Shown in pieces: positions 1 through 8,093 of a stretch of DNA of 64,000 nt. How positions within the stretch are numbered: the first letter of the stretch is position 1; the number at the start of each line of letters is the position of its first letter. The translations under genes and the position numbers were made by a program. The DNA lies in assembly GCF_017815515.1 (NCBI RefSeq), contig NZ_CP072611.1, forward strand, positions 1,302,001-1,366,000. The letters run 5' to 3'. The notes under the pieces are model-generated. The model worked only from the letters and a program-made list of their open reading frames with translations. It was not told the DNA's origin and did not search any database. The DNA is from Aureimonas populi. GTDB lineage: Bacteria; Pseudomonadota; Alphaproteobacteria; Rhizobiales; Rhizobiaceae.

Positions 1-196
1 GGCTGAGCCGCTCCTGGACCACGGAATGGCTGAGGAAGTTCGCCGCTTCCTCATGCTTCAGGAATGTCCGGTAGAAGGAGGCGACCAGTTCCTCGGCATC
101 GCCCTCGATGATTCCGAGCAGCGCCTCGCGGGCCCCCACAGGGGCCGTCTCGCCGGTCCGCCGGCTGGCCGCCGATCCATCCTGATCGCTGAACAC
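1..196 (-). CDS. Probable globin-coupled sensor protein, N-terminal fragment (cut by window edge)
   Basis: Only the first 65 codons are visible, reading leftwards off the window. A GTG at 194-196 is the first start after an in-frame TAG and has a GGGGGC purine run upstream. The visible residues include ELVASFYRTFL, then EEAANFLSH and VVQERLS. This pattern resembles the first helices of the protoglobin sensor domain that precedes GGDEF or chemotaxis modules in DosC-like and HemAT-like proteins, which bind heme and sense oxygen. The proximal histidine and the output domain lie outside the window, so both the family and the signalling output are inference. The alternative frames here show no family resemblance. 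Confidence 0.4.
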   Translation of the reverse strand, partial: MFSDQDGSAASRRTGETAPVGAREALLGIIEGDAEELVASFYRTFLKHEEAANFLSHSVVQERLS

Positions 197-348
197 CGTT
201 CTGCCCCCGCATCCGCATGTGAACGCTGGCTAAGCGCCGCCCGGCGATATGGCAAGCCGAGTGAATACCGCCGGCGTCACATCCATATGCGGAGCGCCGG
301 CCCTTGAAAACCGTGCCGGCGCATGGGGTGGATGGCGCGCTGCGCGCT

Positions 349-2091
349 TCAGCTCCTCCAGGGCAGCGTGCCGGGGGGCAGGCGGCGGCCGAGGCGGTCC
401 AGCAGAAGCGCGAGCAGGAGGACGAACAGGACCGAAAGCGTGGAGATCGCCGCCGCGCCCGTGGAGTTGCCCTCGTACTGGAGCGAGAAGATCATCACCC
501 CCACCGTCTCGACACCGCTCGACCAGAGGAGGGCGGACACGGTGAGTTCGTTGAAGGCGGTCATGAAGACGAGCAGGCCGCCCGCCACCGCCGCCGGCGC
601 GACGACAGGCGCGACGATGAAGGCGAGGCGGCGGAACAGGCGCGCGCCGAGCATGCGCCCGGCCTCGTCGAGCGCGGGCTCGACCGCCTCCAGCGCCGAG
701 GTCGTCGGCCGCAGGACGAGCGGCAGGAAACGCGCCGCGTAGGCCAGGAACAGGATCGTCGCCGTTCCGTAGATCGAGACGCCCAGAAGCGGGAGCGGGG
801 CCAGGAAGACCAGGATCATCGCGAGCGCGAAGACCGTGCCCGGCACCACGAAGGGCATGTCGGCGATGCTCTGGACGAGGCGCGCCGGGCCGCTTCTGCG
901 CAGGGCGCAGAGATAGGCGAGGGGAATGGCGATCAGCACCGCCGCCGCCGCCGCGCCGAGGGAGAGCTGGAAGGAATTGGCGAAGGCGCGCCGGACCGTC
1001 CCGCTCGCGCCGATCGTCGCGGCGTAGTTGGCGAGCGTCGCCGTCTCCGGCGACAGCCGAACGCCGACGGCCGGAACGAGCGAGGCGCCGACGAGCGCCA
1101 GGAGCGGCGCCACGGCCGTCAGCAGGATCGCGCCCCAGACGAAGAGGCCCGCCGCCACGGCCGCGCGCCCCCGCAAGAGCGGGCGCAGCGGCTGGCCGCC
1201 CGCGATGGGCACCGACAGGCGCCTCACCAGCACGCCCCGCGCGCAAAGCGCGGCGGCGGCCATCGCCAGGAGGATCATGGACAGCGACGCGACCTGCCCC
1301 ATCACCGAAGGCCCGAAGCCGGCGAGCCGCTGGTAGATCAGCGTCGTGAGCATGGGAAAGCGGCCGGGAATGCCGAGCAGGGCCGGCACGCCGAAATTGC
1401 CGAGCGCCGCGGCGAAGGCGAGGATCGAGCCGGCGAGGACGGCCGGCAGGGCCAGCGGCAGCAGGATGTGCGACACGACGCGCCCCGTGCGCACGCCCGC
1501 GATGCGCGCCGCCTCGATCAGGTCCTGCGGCACGGCCAGAAGGCTGGCGCGCACGGCCAGGAACACGAAGGGCATGTGCTCGATGCCCATCAGGAGGGCG
1601 ATGCCGGTGCCAGAATAGAGCGGGTTGGGCGTGCCCGGCGTTGGCGCGAGCCCGAGCGGGGCGAGCAGGGGGCTCGACGAGCCGAACAGCTCGATCCAGG
1701 CGAGCGCCGTGATCTGCGAGGGGATGAGAAGGGGCGAGAGGATGAGGAAGGTCGCCGCGACGCGCGCGCGCACCGGCGCGAGCGTGACGCAGAAGGCCAG
1801 CGCCGTTCCCAGAAGCGCCGAGACGGCCACCGCCGCGCCGGAGGCGCCGAGCGTGTTCCAGAAGGCGCGCCGCACGGCCCGGCTCGACCAGCTTTCGCGC
1901 AGCGTGCCCAGGAACTCGCCCTCGGCATTCGCCCCCAGCGCCTCGGACAGGAGGCGCAGCAGCGGGAAGGCGCTGAACAGGCCCACATAGAGCGCGAGGC
2001 CGAGCAGCAGCAACGCCTCCCCGCGCGGGCGGGGAAGGCGCCGGGCGCCCGGCAGCGGCGCGCGCCCCAGGCTGATGCCGATGTCAGCCAC
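349..2091 (-). CDS. ABC transporter permease, FbpB/AfuB type with two fused membrane domains
   Basis: Inner-membrane channel subunit of 580 residues, the size expected for FbpB/AfuB-like proteins in which two six-helix permease domains are fused in one chain. About twelve hydrophobic segments are spread over the length. Each half carries an EAA-type loop: EAARIAGVRTGRVV around residue 190 and DEAGRMLGARLFRR around residue 470. The start is GTG at 2089-2091, overlapping the stop of the upstream binding-protein gene by a few bases, so the two are translationally coupled. It is the last gene of a five-gene operon (ATPase, metallo-hydrolase, phosphatase, binding protein, permease). Family members move ferric iron, hexose phosphates or other phosphorylated solutes; the substrate cannot be read from the sequence. 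Confidence 0.88.
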   Translation of the reverse strand: MADIGISLGRAPLPGARRLPRPRGEALLLLGLALYVGLFSAFPLLRLLSEALGANAEGEFLGTLRESWSSRAVRRAFWNTLGASGAAVAVSALLGTALAFCVTLAPVRARVAATFLILSPLLIPSQITALAWIELFGSSSPLLAPLGLAPTPGTPNPLYSGTGIALLMGIEHMPFVFLAVRASLLAVPQDLIEAARIAGVRTGRVVSHILLPLALPAVLAGSILAFAAALGNFGVPALLGIPGRFPMLTTLIYQRLAGFGPSVMGQVASLSMILLAMAAAALCARGVLVRRLSVPIAGGQPLRPLLRGRAAVAAGLFVWGAILLTAVAPLLALVGASLVPAVGVRLSPETATLANYAATIGASGTVRRAFANSFQLSLGAAAAAVLIAIPLAYLCALRRSGPARLVQSIADMPFVVPGTVFALAMILVFLAPLPLLGVSIYGTATILFLAYAARFLPLVLRPTTSALEAVEPALDEAGRMLGARLFRRLAFIVAPVVAPAAVAGGLLVFMTAFNELTVSALLWSSGVETVGVMIFSLQYEGNSTGAAAISTLSVLFVLLLALLLDRLGRRLPPGTLPWRS

Positions 2092-3070
2092 CGAAGAGGT
2101 CCGCGAACTGCATCTTGATCTCCTGGTCCTCGGCCAGCATCCGGTCCGTGTCGGCGGGAAGGATGGTGAGGTCGGCCACGGCCGGGTAGCCGGCCGGGGG
2201 CTCGACGCCCGCGATCACCGGGAAGTAGCCCTGCGCGACCGACTGCTCCTGCGCGGCGCGGCCGAGCTGCCAGTCGACGAAGGCCTGCGCGGCCTCGCGA
2301 TTGTCCGTTCCTTTCACGATGGCGACCGGCTGGGTGATCGTGGAGACGCCCTCCTGCGGAAAGACGAAATCCACCGGCGAGCCGTTCGCCTTGGCGTTCA
2401 GCGCCATGTATTCGATGATGATGCCGTAGGCCTTCTCGCCGCGCGCCACCGCCTCGATCACCGTGCCGTTGCCTTGCCCGGCCACGGCCCCGCCATCGGC
2501 CAGCGCCTCGTAATAGCCCCAGCCGAAGCCGGGCTGCTGCACCATGGTGCCGACATGGATCACCGCCGCGCCCGAATAGAGCGGGCTCGGCATGATGACG
2601 CCGGAGGCGACGCCCTCGGCCGTCAGATCGGCCCAGGAGGCGGGCGGCGTCTGAACGAGATCGGTGTTGTAGACGATGCCGGTGGTGATGAGCTTGGTGC
2701 CGAAGAAGGTGCGGTCGGGATCGACCAGCGCTTCCGGCAGCCCGTCCACCGGGGCGTCGGCGTAAGGCTCGAGGCGCCCGTCGTTCTTGAGCTGCGTCAT
2801 GGCCACCGAATCGGCGATCAGCAGAAGATCGGCCTGCGGATTGCCGGCGGCGAACTCGGCCTGCAGCTTGGCCATCAGCTCGGTGGTGCCCGAGCGGAAC
2901 ACCTCGACGGCGATCTGCGGATGGTCGCGGTTGAAGGCCTCGATCACCGCGTTCATCTGGTCGGTCGGCTGCGAGGTGTAGACGGTGATCGTGCCCTCCT
3001 GCGCCTGCGCGGCACTGGCGAGCATGGAGGCGGCGAGAAGCGGAAGGGCGATCTTCGCGAGAAGGGGCAT
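2084..3070 (-). CDS. ABC transporter substrate-binding protein, FbpA/AfuA family
   Basis: Periplasmic solute-binding protein of 328 residues, with a Sec signal peptide (charged start, hydrophobic core, cleavage after AQAQ near residue 24). The mature chain opens with ITVYTSQPTDQM and continues with the ADLLLIAD and GIVYNTDL segments usual for the bacterial extracellular binding proteins that accompany FbpB-like permeases. A YY pair occurs in GWGYYEAL, but I cannot tell whether it is the iron-binding tyrosine pair of FbpA. It sits 36 bases after the phosphatase gene and overlaps the permease. The phosphatase next door makes a phosphorylated ligand, as for AfuA, as plausible as ferric iron. Confidence 0.85.
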   Translation of the reverse strand: MPLLAKIALPLLAASMLASAAQAQEGTITVYTSQPTDQMNAVIEAFNRDHPQIAVEVFRSGTTELMAKLQAEFAAGNPQADLLLIADSVAMTQLKNDGRLEPYADAPVDGLPEALVDPDRTFFGTKLITTGIVYNTDLVQTPPASWADLTAEGVASGVIMPSPLYSGAAVIHVGTMVQQPGFGWGYYEALADGGAVAGQGNGTVIEAVARGEKAYGIIIEYMALNAKANGSPVDFVFPQEGVSTITQPVAIVKGTDNREAAQAFVDWQLGRAAQEQSVAQGYFPVIAGVEPPAGYPAVADLTILPADTDRMLAEDQEIKMQFADLFGG

Positions 3071-3106
3071 CTGGGGTCGGCTCCGGGGGTTGGGTCGGGT
3101 CAGCCT

Positions 3107-3694
3107 CTAGGCGTCTTCCGCGACAGGGCGGTGACAGCAGGATTTCGGATCGATGACGCGCCACAGCCCGTCCCCGCCCCGCCGCCACTCGCTCAGGGCG
3201 GCGTTGTCCGGCCGGCGGAAGGGCTCGTGCGGCAGGAGCGTCTGCCACAGGACGCGCGCGGTGCCGGAATGGGCGACGATCAGGACGGGGTGGGGCGGGG
3301 CGATGCGGGCAAGGCCCCGTCGCACCCGGCCGGCGAACGCGTCCGGCCCCTCGCCTCCGGGCGGGGTCGCCTCGCGCCGGATGATGGAGCGCGGGCCGCC
3401 TTCCCAGGCGCCCCAATTCCGCTCGCCCAGTTCGGGAAGCCGGTGCAGCGGCCGGCCCGTGAGCGTGGCGACGGCCTCGGCGGTCTGGATCGCGCGCGTC
3501 AGGGCGGAGGTCCAGATGCTTGTGAACTCCATGCCGGCGAGCAGCTCCGCGGCCGCGCGCGCCTGCGCCTCGCCCGTCGGGGAAAGGGGGATGTCGGTCA
3601 CGCCCGCCACGATCCCGGCCGCGTTGGCGGGCGTCTGCCCGTGGCGCAGGAAGAGGAACCGCCCGCCGAGAAAATCCTCCGGCGGCATCACCAT
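3107..3694 (-). CDS. Histidine phosphatase family protein (phosphoglycerate mutase-like)
   Basis: Protein of 195 residues with the catalytic RHG motif at residues 17-19 (FLRHGQT) and the second active-site histidine in LIVAHSG about 145 residues in, plus the family segments ALTRAIQTAE and ERNWGAWEG. These are the signatures of branch-1 histidine phosphatases, which remove phosphate through a phosphohistidine intermediate. There is no signal peptide, so it acts in the cytoplasm. ATG at 3692-3694 overlaps the end of the metallo-hydrolase gene by seven bases; a second ATG two codons later is also possible. Sitting inside an ABC importer operon, it probably dephosphorylates the imported solute or a derivative of it; this is inference. 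Confidence 0.85.
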   Translation of the reverse strand: MVMPPEDFLGGRFLFLRHGQTPANAAGIVAGVTDIPLSPTGEAQARAAAELLAGMEFTSIWTSALTRAIQTAEAVATLTGRPLHRLPELGERNWGAWEGGPRSIIRREATPPGGEGPDAFAGRVRRGLARIAPPHPVLIVAHSGTARVLWQTLLPHEPFRRPDNAALSEWRRGGDGLWRVIDPKSCCHRPVAEDA

Positions 3695-4767
3695 TTCATC
3701 CTCGGCCGGTCGGCCAGCCGGAAGCCCGGCAGGGCCGCCGCCAGCGCCTCGCGCCCGCCCTGCGCGACGAAGGCCGGCATGGCGAGCCGGGGGCGCACCG
3801 CCTCCAGGAGCGCGGCGATGTCCGTCAGGCGCGGATGGACGTTCCAGCGCAGGAATTGCGCCTTTCCGGCCGCCACCAGCGCCTGCGCCGGGGTGCCCGC
3901 CGAAAGATGGCCGGTGAAGACGATGCGCGCCTCGCCGCTCCGGGCGAAACGCTCGGCCAGCGCGGCCGCCACGCCCCCTTGCGCGTTGGGCTTGGCGGCG
4001 ATCATCACGCCGCGCGCCGGCGCGTCCGGGCCGAGCGGCGCGGCCTTTTCCAGAAGGGCGCACAGGCGTGCGGCGAGGCGGGGGGAAAGCCCGCCGCTCT
4101 CCAGAAGGATCGAGGCGACCTCCAGATGCGCGGGGCACAGCGCGACCTCCGCCCCCGCCTCGCAGAGAAGAAGCGCCATCTCCAGTCCGCGCCCGCCCGC
4201 CGGCGCGGGCAGGAGAAGCGGCTCCTGCGCCAGCGCCAGCAGGCGGGCCAGGGCCGATTCCAGCGGCTCGTCATAGACCCCGTAGGAGGCGTCCAGCACG
4301 AGCGCGGCGGCGCGCGGCGGGCATCGATAGGCGAAGAGGACGCTCTCGGGCGAACAGTCTCCGGTGTAGAGAAGGCCCTCCTCGCCGCCGAGCCGCATCC
4401 AGACCGCGCCCGGCGCATGGCCCGCGGGGCCCGTCTCGACCGTGACGCCGGCGATCTCGCTCGCCCCTTCCATCGGCAGGGGCAGGACCTCGCCCGAAAG
4501 GCCGCGCGCCGCCGTGCGGGCGACGAGGCCGGTCGCATGGACCGGCGGGTTGCCCAGCGCGCCCTTCATGTCGAGGGCGCCGACATGGTCGGGATGGCCG
4601 TGGCTGACGAGGATGGCATCGACCGGTCCGACGCCGGAAAGGTCCGGCCGGCGCGCATCGTCGGGGCCCTCCCCGAGGTCCAGCAGGAAGCGGCGGCCCT
4701 CGATCTCGGCCAGGAAGGCGGCCGGCCCCTTGCGGTCGAAGCCGGAAAGCGCGGTCAGGCGGTTCAT
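3688..4767 (-). CDS. MBL-fold metallo-hydrolase with beta-CASP-like architecture
   Basis: Protein of 359 residues. The zinc motif HGHPDH lies at residues 56-61. Further along come YTGDCSPES, LVLDASYG, GRGLEMALLL, RIVFTGHLSAGT and the final RWNVHPRLTDIAALL. In that order these match the landmarks of beta-CASP nucleases (TGD, an E/D-x-TYG element, GRxxE, a VGY/TGH element and a terminal H motif), although several are degenerate: WNVHP replaces the usual SAHAD. RNA or nucleotide processing is the known role of the family; a divergent phosphodiesterase is equally possible here. Its ATG overlaps the ATPase stop as ATGA, so it is cotranscribed with a solute importer, an unusual setting. Confidence 0.78.
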   Translation of the reverse strand: MNRLTALSGFDRKGPAAFLAEIEGRRFLLDLGEGPDDARRPDLSGVGPVDAILVSHGHPDHVGALDMKGALGNPPVHATGLVARTAARGLSGEVLPLPMEGASEIAGVTVETGPAGHAPGAVWMRLGGEEGLLYTGDCSPESVLFAYRCPPRAAALVLDASYGVYDEPLESALARLLALAQEPLLLPAPAGGRGLEMALLLCEAGAEVALCPAHLEVASILLESGGLSPRLAARLCALLEKAAPLGPDAPARGVMIAAKPNAQGGVAAALAERFARSGEARIVFTGHLSAGTPAQALVAAGKAQFLRWNVHPRLTDIAALLEAVRPRLAMPAFVAQGGREALAAALPGFRLADRPRMKW

Positions 4768-5837
4768 CAGGCGGCCCTCAGCACCCAGCCGCCCGTGGCG
4801 GCGAGCGAGACGGCTTCGCCCCGGCGCCGCGCCGAGGCGCTGCGCACGGTCACGCGCGAGCGGTGCGGCCCGTCCTCGATGACGACGGTCAGGAGATGGT
4901 CGCCGCCCTCGAAGCGTGCGTCCTCCACATGGCCGTGAAGCCGTGGGCCGGGCCCGCCCTCCTGGGCGAGGGCAAGGTCACGCGGGCGAAGGCAGAGCAG
5001 GCCCTGGCCGGACGGCGCGTCTCCCGGAAGGTCGAAGACCTGCTCCTGGAGCCGGATACGGCACAGGCCCTCGGCCGGGCGCTCGGGCGCGACGGCCACC
5101 GGCACGGTGCGTCCGCCCGCGATGAAGCGGGCCACCATCGCGCAGGCGGGCTTGCGAAACAGCGTCTGGGCGTCCGCGACCTGCTGGAGCCGCCCCGCAT
5201 CCATCACCGCCACCAGATCGGCCAGCGCCATGGCCTCGGCCTGGTCGTGCGTGACGAAGACGAAGGTGGTCTTCGCCTCGCGATGGATGCGGCGGAACTC
5301 GGCCTGCATCTGCTCGCGCAGATGGGCGTCGAGATTGGCCAGCGGCTCGTCCAGAAGGATGACGGAGGGACGCACGGCAAGGCTGCGCGCCAGCGCCACG
5401 CGCTGGCGCTGGCCGCCGGAAAGCTCGTGCGGGCGCCGCCGGGCATGGCCGGCGAGGCCCACCAGCTCGAGCGCGTCCCGAACGCGCGCGCGCCGCTCTG
5501 CCGCCGGCAGGCGCCGCACGCGCAGGCCGAACTCGACATTGGCGAAGACGTCCATATGCGGCCAGAGCGCATAGGACTGGAAGACCATGCCGATCCCGCG
5601 ATCCTCCGGCTCCACGAAGAGCCCGTCCCCGGCCACGAGCCGCCCGCCGATGCCGATCACCCCGCTATCCGGCCGTTCCAGGCCGGCGATCAGGCGGAGC
5701 GCGGTCGTCTTGCCGCAGCCGGACGGCCCGAGCAGCGCCAGAAAGCACCCGGCGGGAACATGCAGGTTCAACCCGTCCACCGCCGCCGCTCCCGTTCCGA
5801 AGCGGCGCGTCACATCGCCAAGCTCGATCTGCGCCAT
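4767..5837 (-). CDS. ABC transporter ATP-binding protein, FbpC/PotA type
   Basis: Cytoplasmic ATPase of 356 residues that powers the importer encoded downstream. It contains Walker A GPSGCGKTT near residue 39, the Q-loop in MVFQSYALWPH, signature [15 protein letters not shown], Walker B VILLDEPLANLDA and the switch histidine in FVFVTHDQAEAM. A TOBE-like C-terminal extension follows, as in FbpC, PotA and MalK. I chose ATG at 5835-5837 because homology begins at MAQIELGDVTRRFG and a GAGGG lies upstream; the open frame continues further but looks non-coding. It is the first gene of the operon, which runs ATPase, metallo-hydrolase, phosphatase, binding protein, permease. Confidence 0.9.
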   Translation of the reverse strand: MAQIELGDVTRRFGTGAAAVDGLNLHVPAGCFLALLGPSGCGKTTALRLIAGLERPDSGVIGIGGRLVAGDGLFVEPEDRGIGMVFQSYALWPHMDVFANVEFGLRVRRLPAAERRARVRDALELVGLAGHARRRPHELSGGQRQRVALARSLAVRPSVILLDEPLANLDAHLREQMQAEFRRIHREAKTTFVFVTHDQAEAMALADLVAVMDAGRLQQVADAQTLFRKPACAMVARFIAGGRTVPVAVAPERPAEGLCRIRLQEQVFDLPGDAPSGQGLLCLRPRDLALAQEGGPGPRLHGHVEDARFEGGDHLLTVVIEDGPHRSRVTVRSASARRRGEAVSLAATGGWVLRAA

Positions 5838-6120
5838 GAACTGCAGGCCCTCGTTCCGGGGAAGATGCGAAGGGCGGTAACGAAGATCTGCGACAGGGCG
5901 ATGACAGGGCCCGCGATCCTTCCGGCGAAGATTGCCAAGGGCGAGCAGCGGGCGAGATCCCCGGAGACCATGCGCCGAGGGCTTCGACCAGCCCGAGATC
6001 ATGCTCCGGCACGTAGGCGCGAAAATCCCGGCTTCGACCCGACCTGCGGCGCCGGGCGCACGGCCCGCCACCCCCTGCCGGCCCGCACGTCGGCGGACGG
6101 GGCGGCCTGCCCTGCCGGGA

Positions 6121-6657
6121 TCAGGCGGCCGGGGGCAAGTGCGGGGGAGGGGGCGCCTCCCCCGCGTCCAGCCGTAAATACATGAACTCAAGGTCGAGCC
6201 AGCGGCCGAACTTGGTTCCGACCTCCTCGAGCCGCCCGGCGCGCTCAAATCCCAGCCTCTCGTGCAGGCCGATCGAAGCCGCGTTCCCGGCCTCGATTCC
6301 CGCCACCATCACATGCTTGCCGCACAGGCGCGCGCGCTCGATGAGCGCGACCATCAGGCTCTTCCCGATGCCCCGGCCCCGGGCATCGCTGCGGACATAG
6401 ACGGAATGCTCCACCGTGTGCCGGTATCCGTCGAAGGCCCGCCAGTCGCCGAAGGAGGCGTAGCCGCACACGCAGCCGGTCTCGTCCAGGCAAACCAGCA
6501 CCGGATAGCCGCTGGCCTGCCGCGCGGCGAGCCATTTTGCCCTGTCGGCGGCATCGACCGGCGTCTCGTTCCAGATCGCGGTCGTGTTGGCCACGGCGTC
6601 GTTGTAGATGCCCATGATCCCCTCCGCATCACCGGCATGGGCATCGCGCAGCTCCAT
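6121..6657 (-). CDS. GNAT N-acetyltransferase, phosphinothricin acetyltransferase-like
   Basis: Protein of about 178 residues. It has the acetyl-CoA pyrophosphate-binding element VRSDARGRGIGKSLM and the PAT/YncA-type segments IYNDAVANTTAIW, GYASFGDWRAFDGYRHTVEHSVYV, AGIEAGNAASIGLHERLGFE and VGTKFGRWLDLEFMYL. Known members acetylate the amino group of phosphinothricin, methionine sulfoximine or methionine sulfone. The native substrate here is unknown. GGAAAGGACC precedes two adjacent ATGs (6658-6660 and 6655-6657); the second has the better spacing and was chosen. The gene stands alone behind a strong-looking promoter and is followed by about 280 bases without a gene (5838-6120), where I see nothing but non-coding high-GC sequence. 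Confidence 0.88.
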   Translation of the reverse strand: MELRDAHAGDAEGIMGIYNDAVANTTAIWNETPVDAADRAKWLAARQASGYPVLVCLDETGCVCGYASFGDWRAFDGYRHTVEHSVYVRSDARGRGIGKSLMVALIERARLCGKHVMVAGIEAGNAASIGLHERLGFERAGRLEEVGTKFGRWLDLEFMYLRLDAGEAPPPPHLPPAA

Positions 6658-6689
6658 CATGGTCCTTTCCACCATCGTGGTATGATATG

Positions 6690-6722
6690 ATAATATATTA
6701 TAACGAGAGATGGAGCTGTCAA
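6690..6722 (-). promoter_or_regulatory. Promoter of the GNAT gene
   Basis: Reading the minus strand, a consensus TTGACA (6717-6722) is followed by an AT-rich block, with TATAAT 14 bases away and AATATA 17 bases away. The block contains a perfect 12-base palindrome, ATAATATATTAT (6690-6701), that could bind a repressor. The AT run stands out sharply from the surrounding GC-rich DNA. Confidence 0.55.
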
Positions 6723-6774
6723 TCGAATGCCGCAGAGGCGGGCGGGGCTCGCCTCGCGGCCTGAACGGGATGGG

Positions 6775-7398
6775 TCAGGGGATGCTGTCGCTGCCGTGCA
6801 CCTGGAATGCGGGACGCTCCTTGAGGCGCGCGTAATAGGCGTCGAGGGCCGGGGAGGACGGGCGCGGGATCGGGCTCATGCGCCAGCGGTGAACCGAAAG
6901 GCCCAGCACGATGTCGGCGAGGGTGAAGGCGCTTCCGGCGGCGTAGGCGCCCGTCGCCGTCAACTGCCCCTCGAGGATGCCCATCGCCCTGTTCCATTCC
7001 TCGATGCTCTGCTCGATCATCCGCGCGTCCTGAAACCGCGGGTTCAGGCGCACGAGGCCGAGAAAGGCATGGCGCCAGGCCACGTTCAGGTCCGAGGCCT
7101 GCCAGTCCATCCACTGCTCGACGAGGGCACGGTCCCGGCCGCCCGGCGGGAGGAGGTCGGCGCGGCCGTGCCGGCCGGCGAGATAGCGGCAGATGGCGTT
7201 GGACTCCCAGAGGACGCCCTCCTCGTCCTGGATGACGGGAACCTGGCCGTTGGGGTTGAGGGCGAGGAAGTCGGGCGTGCCGGTAGGCCGGTAGCCGTTT
7301 CCCCAATCCTCGCGATCATAGGCGAGGCCGATCTCGTCGCATGTCCACAGAACCTTTCGGACATTGATCGAGGACATCCGTCCCAGAATGCGCAGCAT
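6775..7398 (-). CDS. Glutathione S-transferase family protein
   Basis: Cytoplasmic protein of 207 residues. The N-terminal thioredoxin-like domain has SSINVRKVLWTCDEIGL, where Ser or Cys of the first helix contacts glutathione, then the cis-proline loop NPNGQVPVI and the ES element WESNAICRYLA. The all-helical C-terminal domain contains FTLADIVLGL with the N-capping aspartate. These are the hallmarks of bacterial GSTs that conjugate or transfer glutathione to electrophiles. The start has GGGGAAG upstream. It is transcribed away from the XRE-cupin regulator gene, starting 43 bases from it, which suggests that regulator controls it. The substrate is unknown. Confidence 0.9.
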   Translation of the reverse strand: MLRILGRMSSINVRKVLWTCDEIGLAYDREDWGNGYRPTGTPDFLALNPNGQVPVIQDEEGVLWESNAICRYLAGRHGRADLLPPGGRDRALVEQWMDWQASDLNVAWRHAFLGLVRLNPRFQDARMIEQSIEEWNRAMGILEGQLTATGAYAAGSAFTLADIVLGLSVHRWRMSPIPRPSSPALDAYYARLKERPAFQVHGSDSIP

Positions 7399-7420
7399 CG
7401 TTTCGCTTCCCCTTCCGGCG

Positions 7421-7443
7421 ATCGTTCACCATAGTGGCACGAT
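7421..7443. promoter_or_regulatory. Imperfect palindrome between the GST and XRE-cupin genes
   Basis: The 23 bases have perfect five-base outer arms, ATCGT and ACGAT, and an imperfect interior. They lie in the 43-base gap between two divergent starts and run into the regulator's ATG, the expected place for an autoregulatory operator. No binding is demonstrated. Confidence 0.35.
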
Positions 7444-8008
7444 GGACGATCATGACGACATCGACAAGCGCATCGGGGCCCGCATCAGGATCGAGCGGGA
7501 GAGCCGGGGCTGGTCGCTTGCGGAACTGGCCCGCAGGGCGTCGGTCTCCCGCGCCATGATCCACAAGGTGGAGCACGGGCAGAGCAGCCCGACGGCCAAC
7601 CTGCTCGGCAAGCTGTCGGGCGCGTTCGGGCTGAGCATGTCGCGGCTCATGGCGCGGGCCGAGCTTCCCCACGGCCGCCTGCTTCGCAAGGCGGACCAGC
7701 CTGCATGGACCGATCCCGAGACGGGCTACGAGCGCCGCCACGTCTCGCCCAGCTCGGACATGCCGCTGGACCTCGTGAATGTCGTCCTGCCGGCGCAACG
7801 GCATGTGTCCATGCCGGCCTCGGCCTATATCTTCCTCCGCCAGCTCGTCTGGGTGCTGGAAGGGGAGCTCGTCTTCCTGGAAGGCACGGTCCGGCACGAG
7901 CTGCGGGCGGGCGATTGCCTCGAACTCGGCGCGCCGGCCGATTGCGAGTTCCGAAACGAGACGACCGCCCCCTGCCGCTACGCCGTCGTCGTTCTACGCA
8001 ACCCCTGA
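7442..8008 (+). CDS. XRE-family transcriptional regulator with C-terminal cupin domain
   Basis: Protein of 188 residues. Residues 8-62 form an HTH_3 domain (RIGARIRIERESRGWSLAELA, with SRAMIHKVEHG as the recognition helix region). A cupin fold follows, with VWVLEGELVFLEGTV and LRAGDCLELGAP, a small-ligand sensor domain. This layout is typical of PuuR-like and SutR-like regulators. The start was set at ATG 7442 because homology begins there; the frame is open further upstream but overlaps the divergent GST start. It probably controls the GST gene and itself. The ligand is unknown. Confidence 0.87.
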   Translation: MDDHDDIDKRIGARIRIERESRGWSLAELARRASVSRAMIHKVEHGQSSPTANLLGKLSGAFGLSMSRLMARAELPHGRLLRKADQPAWTDPETGYERRHVSPSSDMPLDLVNVVLPAQRHVSMPASAYIFLRQLVWVLEGELVFLEGTVRHELRAGDCLELGAPADCEFRNETTAPCRYAVVVLRNP

Positions 8009-8093
8009 ACCCGCGCCACCGCCAGCGTTCGACGGGCGATGGCGACGGTGCGGGCAGGTCTGATCCAGACGTTTCTTGCCCGTCATGCCTCGA

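Noticed and set aside
304..2118. Plus-strand open frame of 604 codons opposite the FbpB-like permease gene
   Set aside because: Translation is rich in Arg, Glu and Gln without any family pattern. It is the antisense shadow of a well-supported membrane protein gene, as expected in high-GC DNA.
2075..4276. Plus-strand open frame of 733 codons
   Set aside because: Runs antisense across three recognised genes with clear motifs; its own translation has no domain.
5838..6120. Possible gene between the ABC ATPase and GNAT genes
   Set aside because: Several frames are open but none shows a start with ribosome site or any family resemblance.
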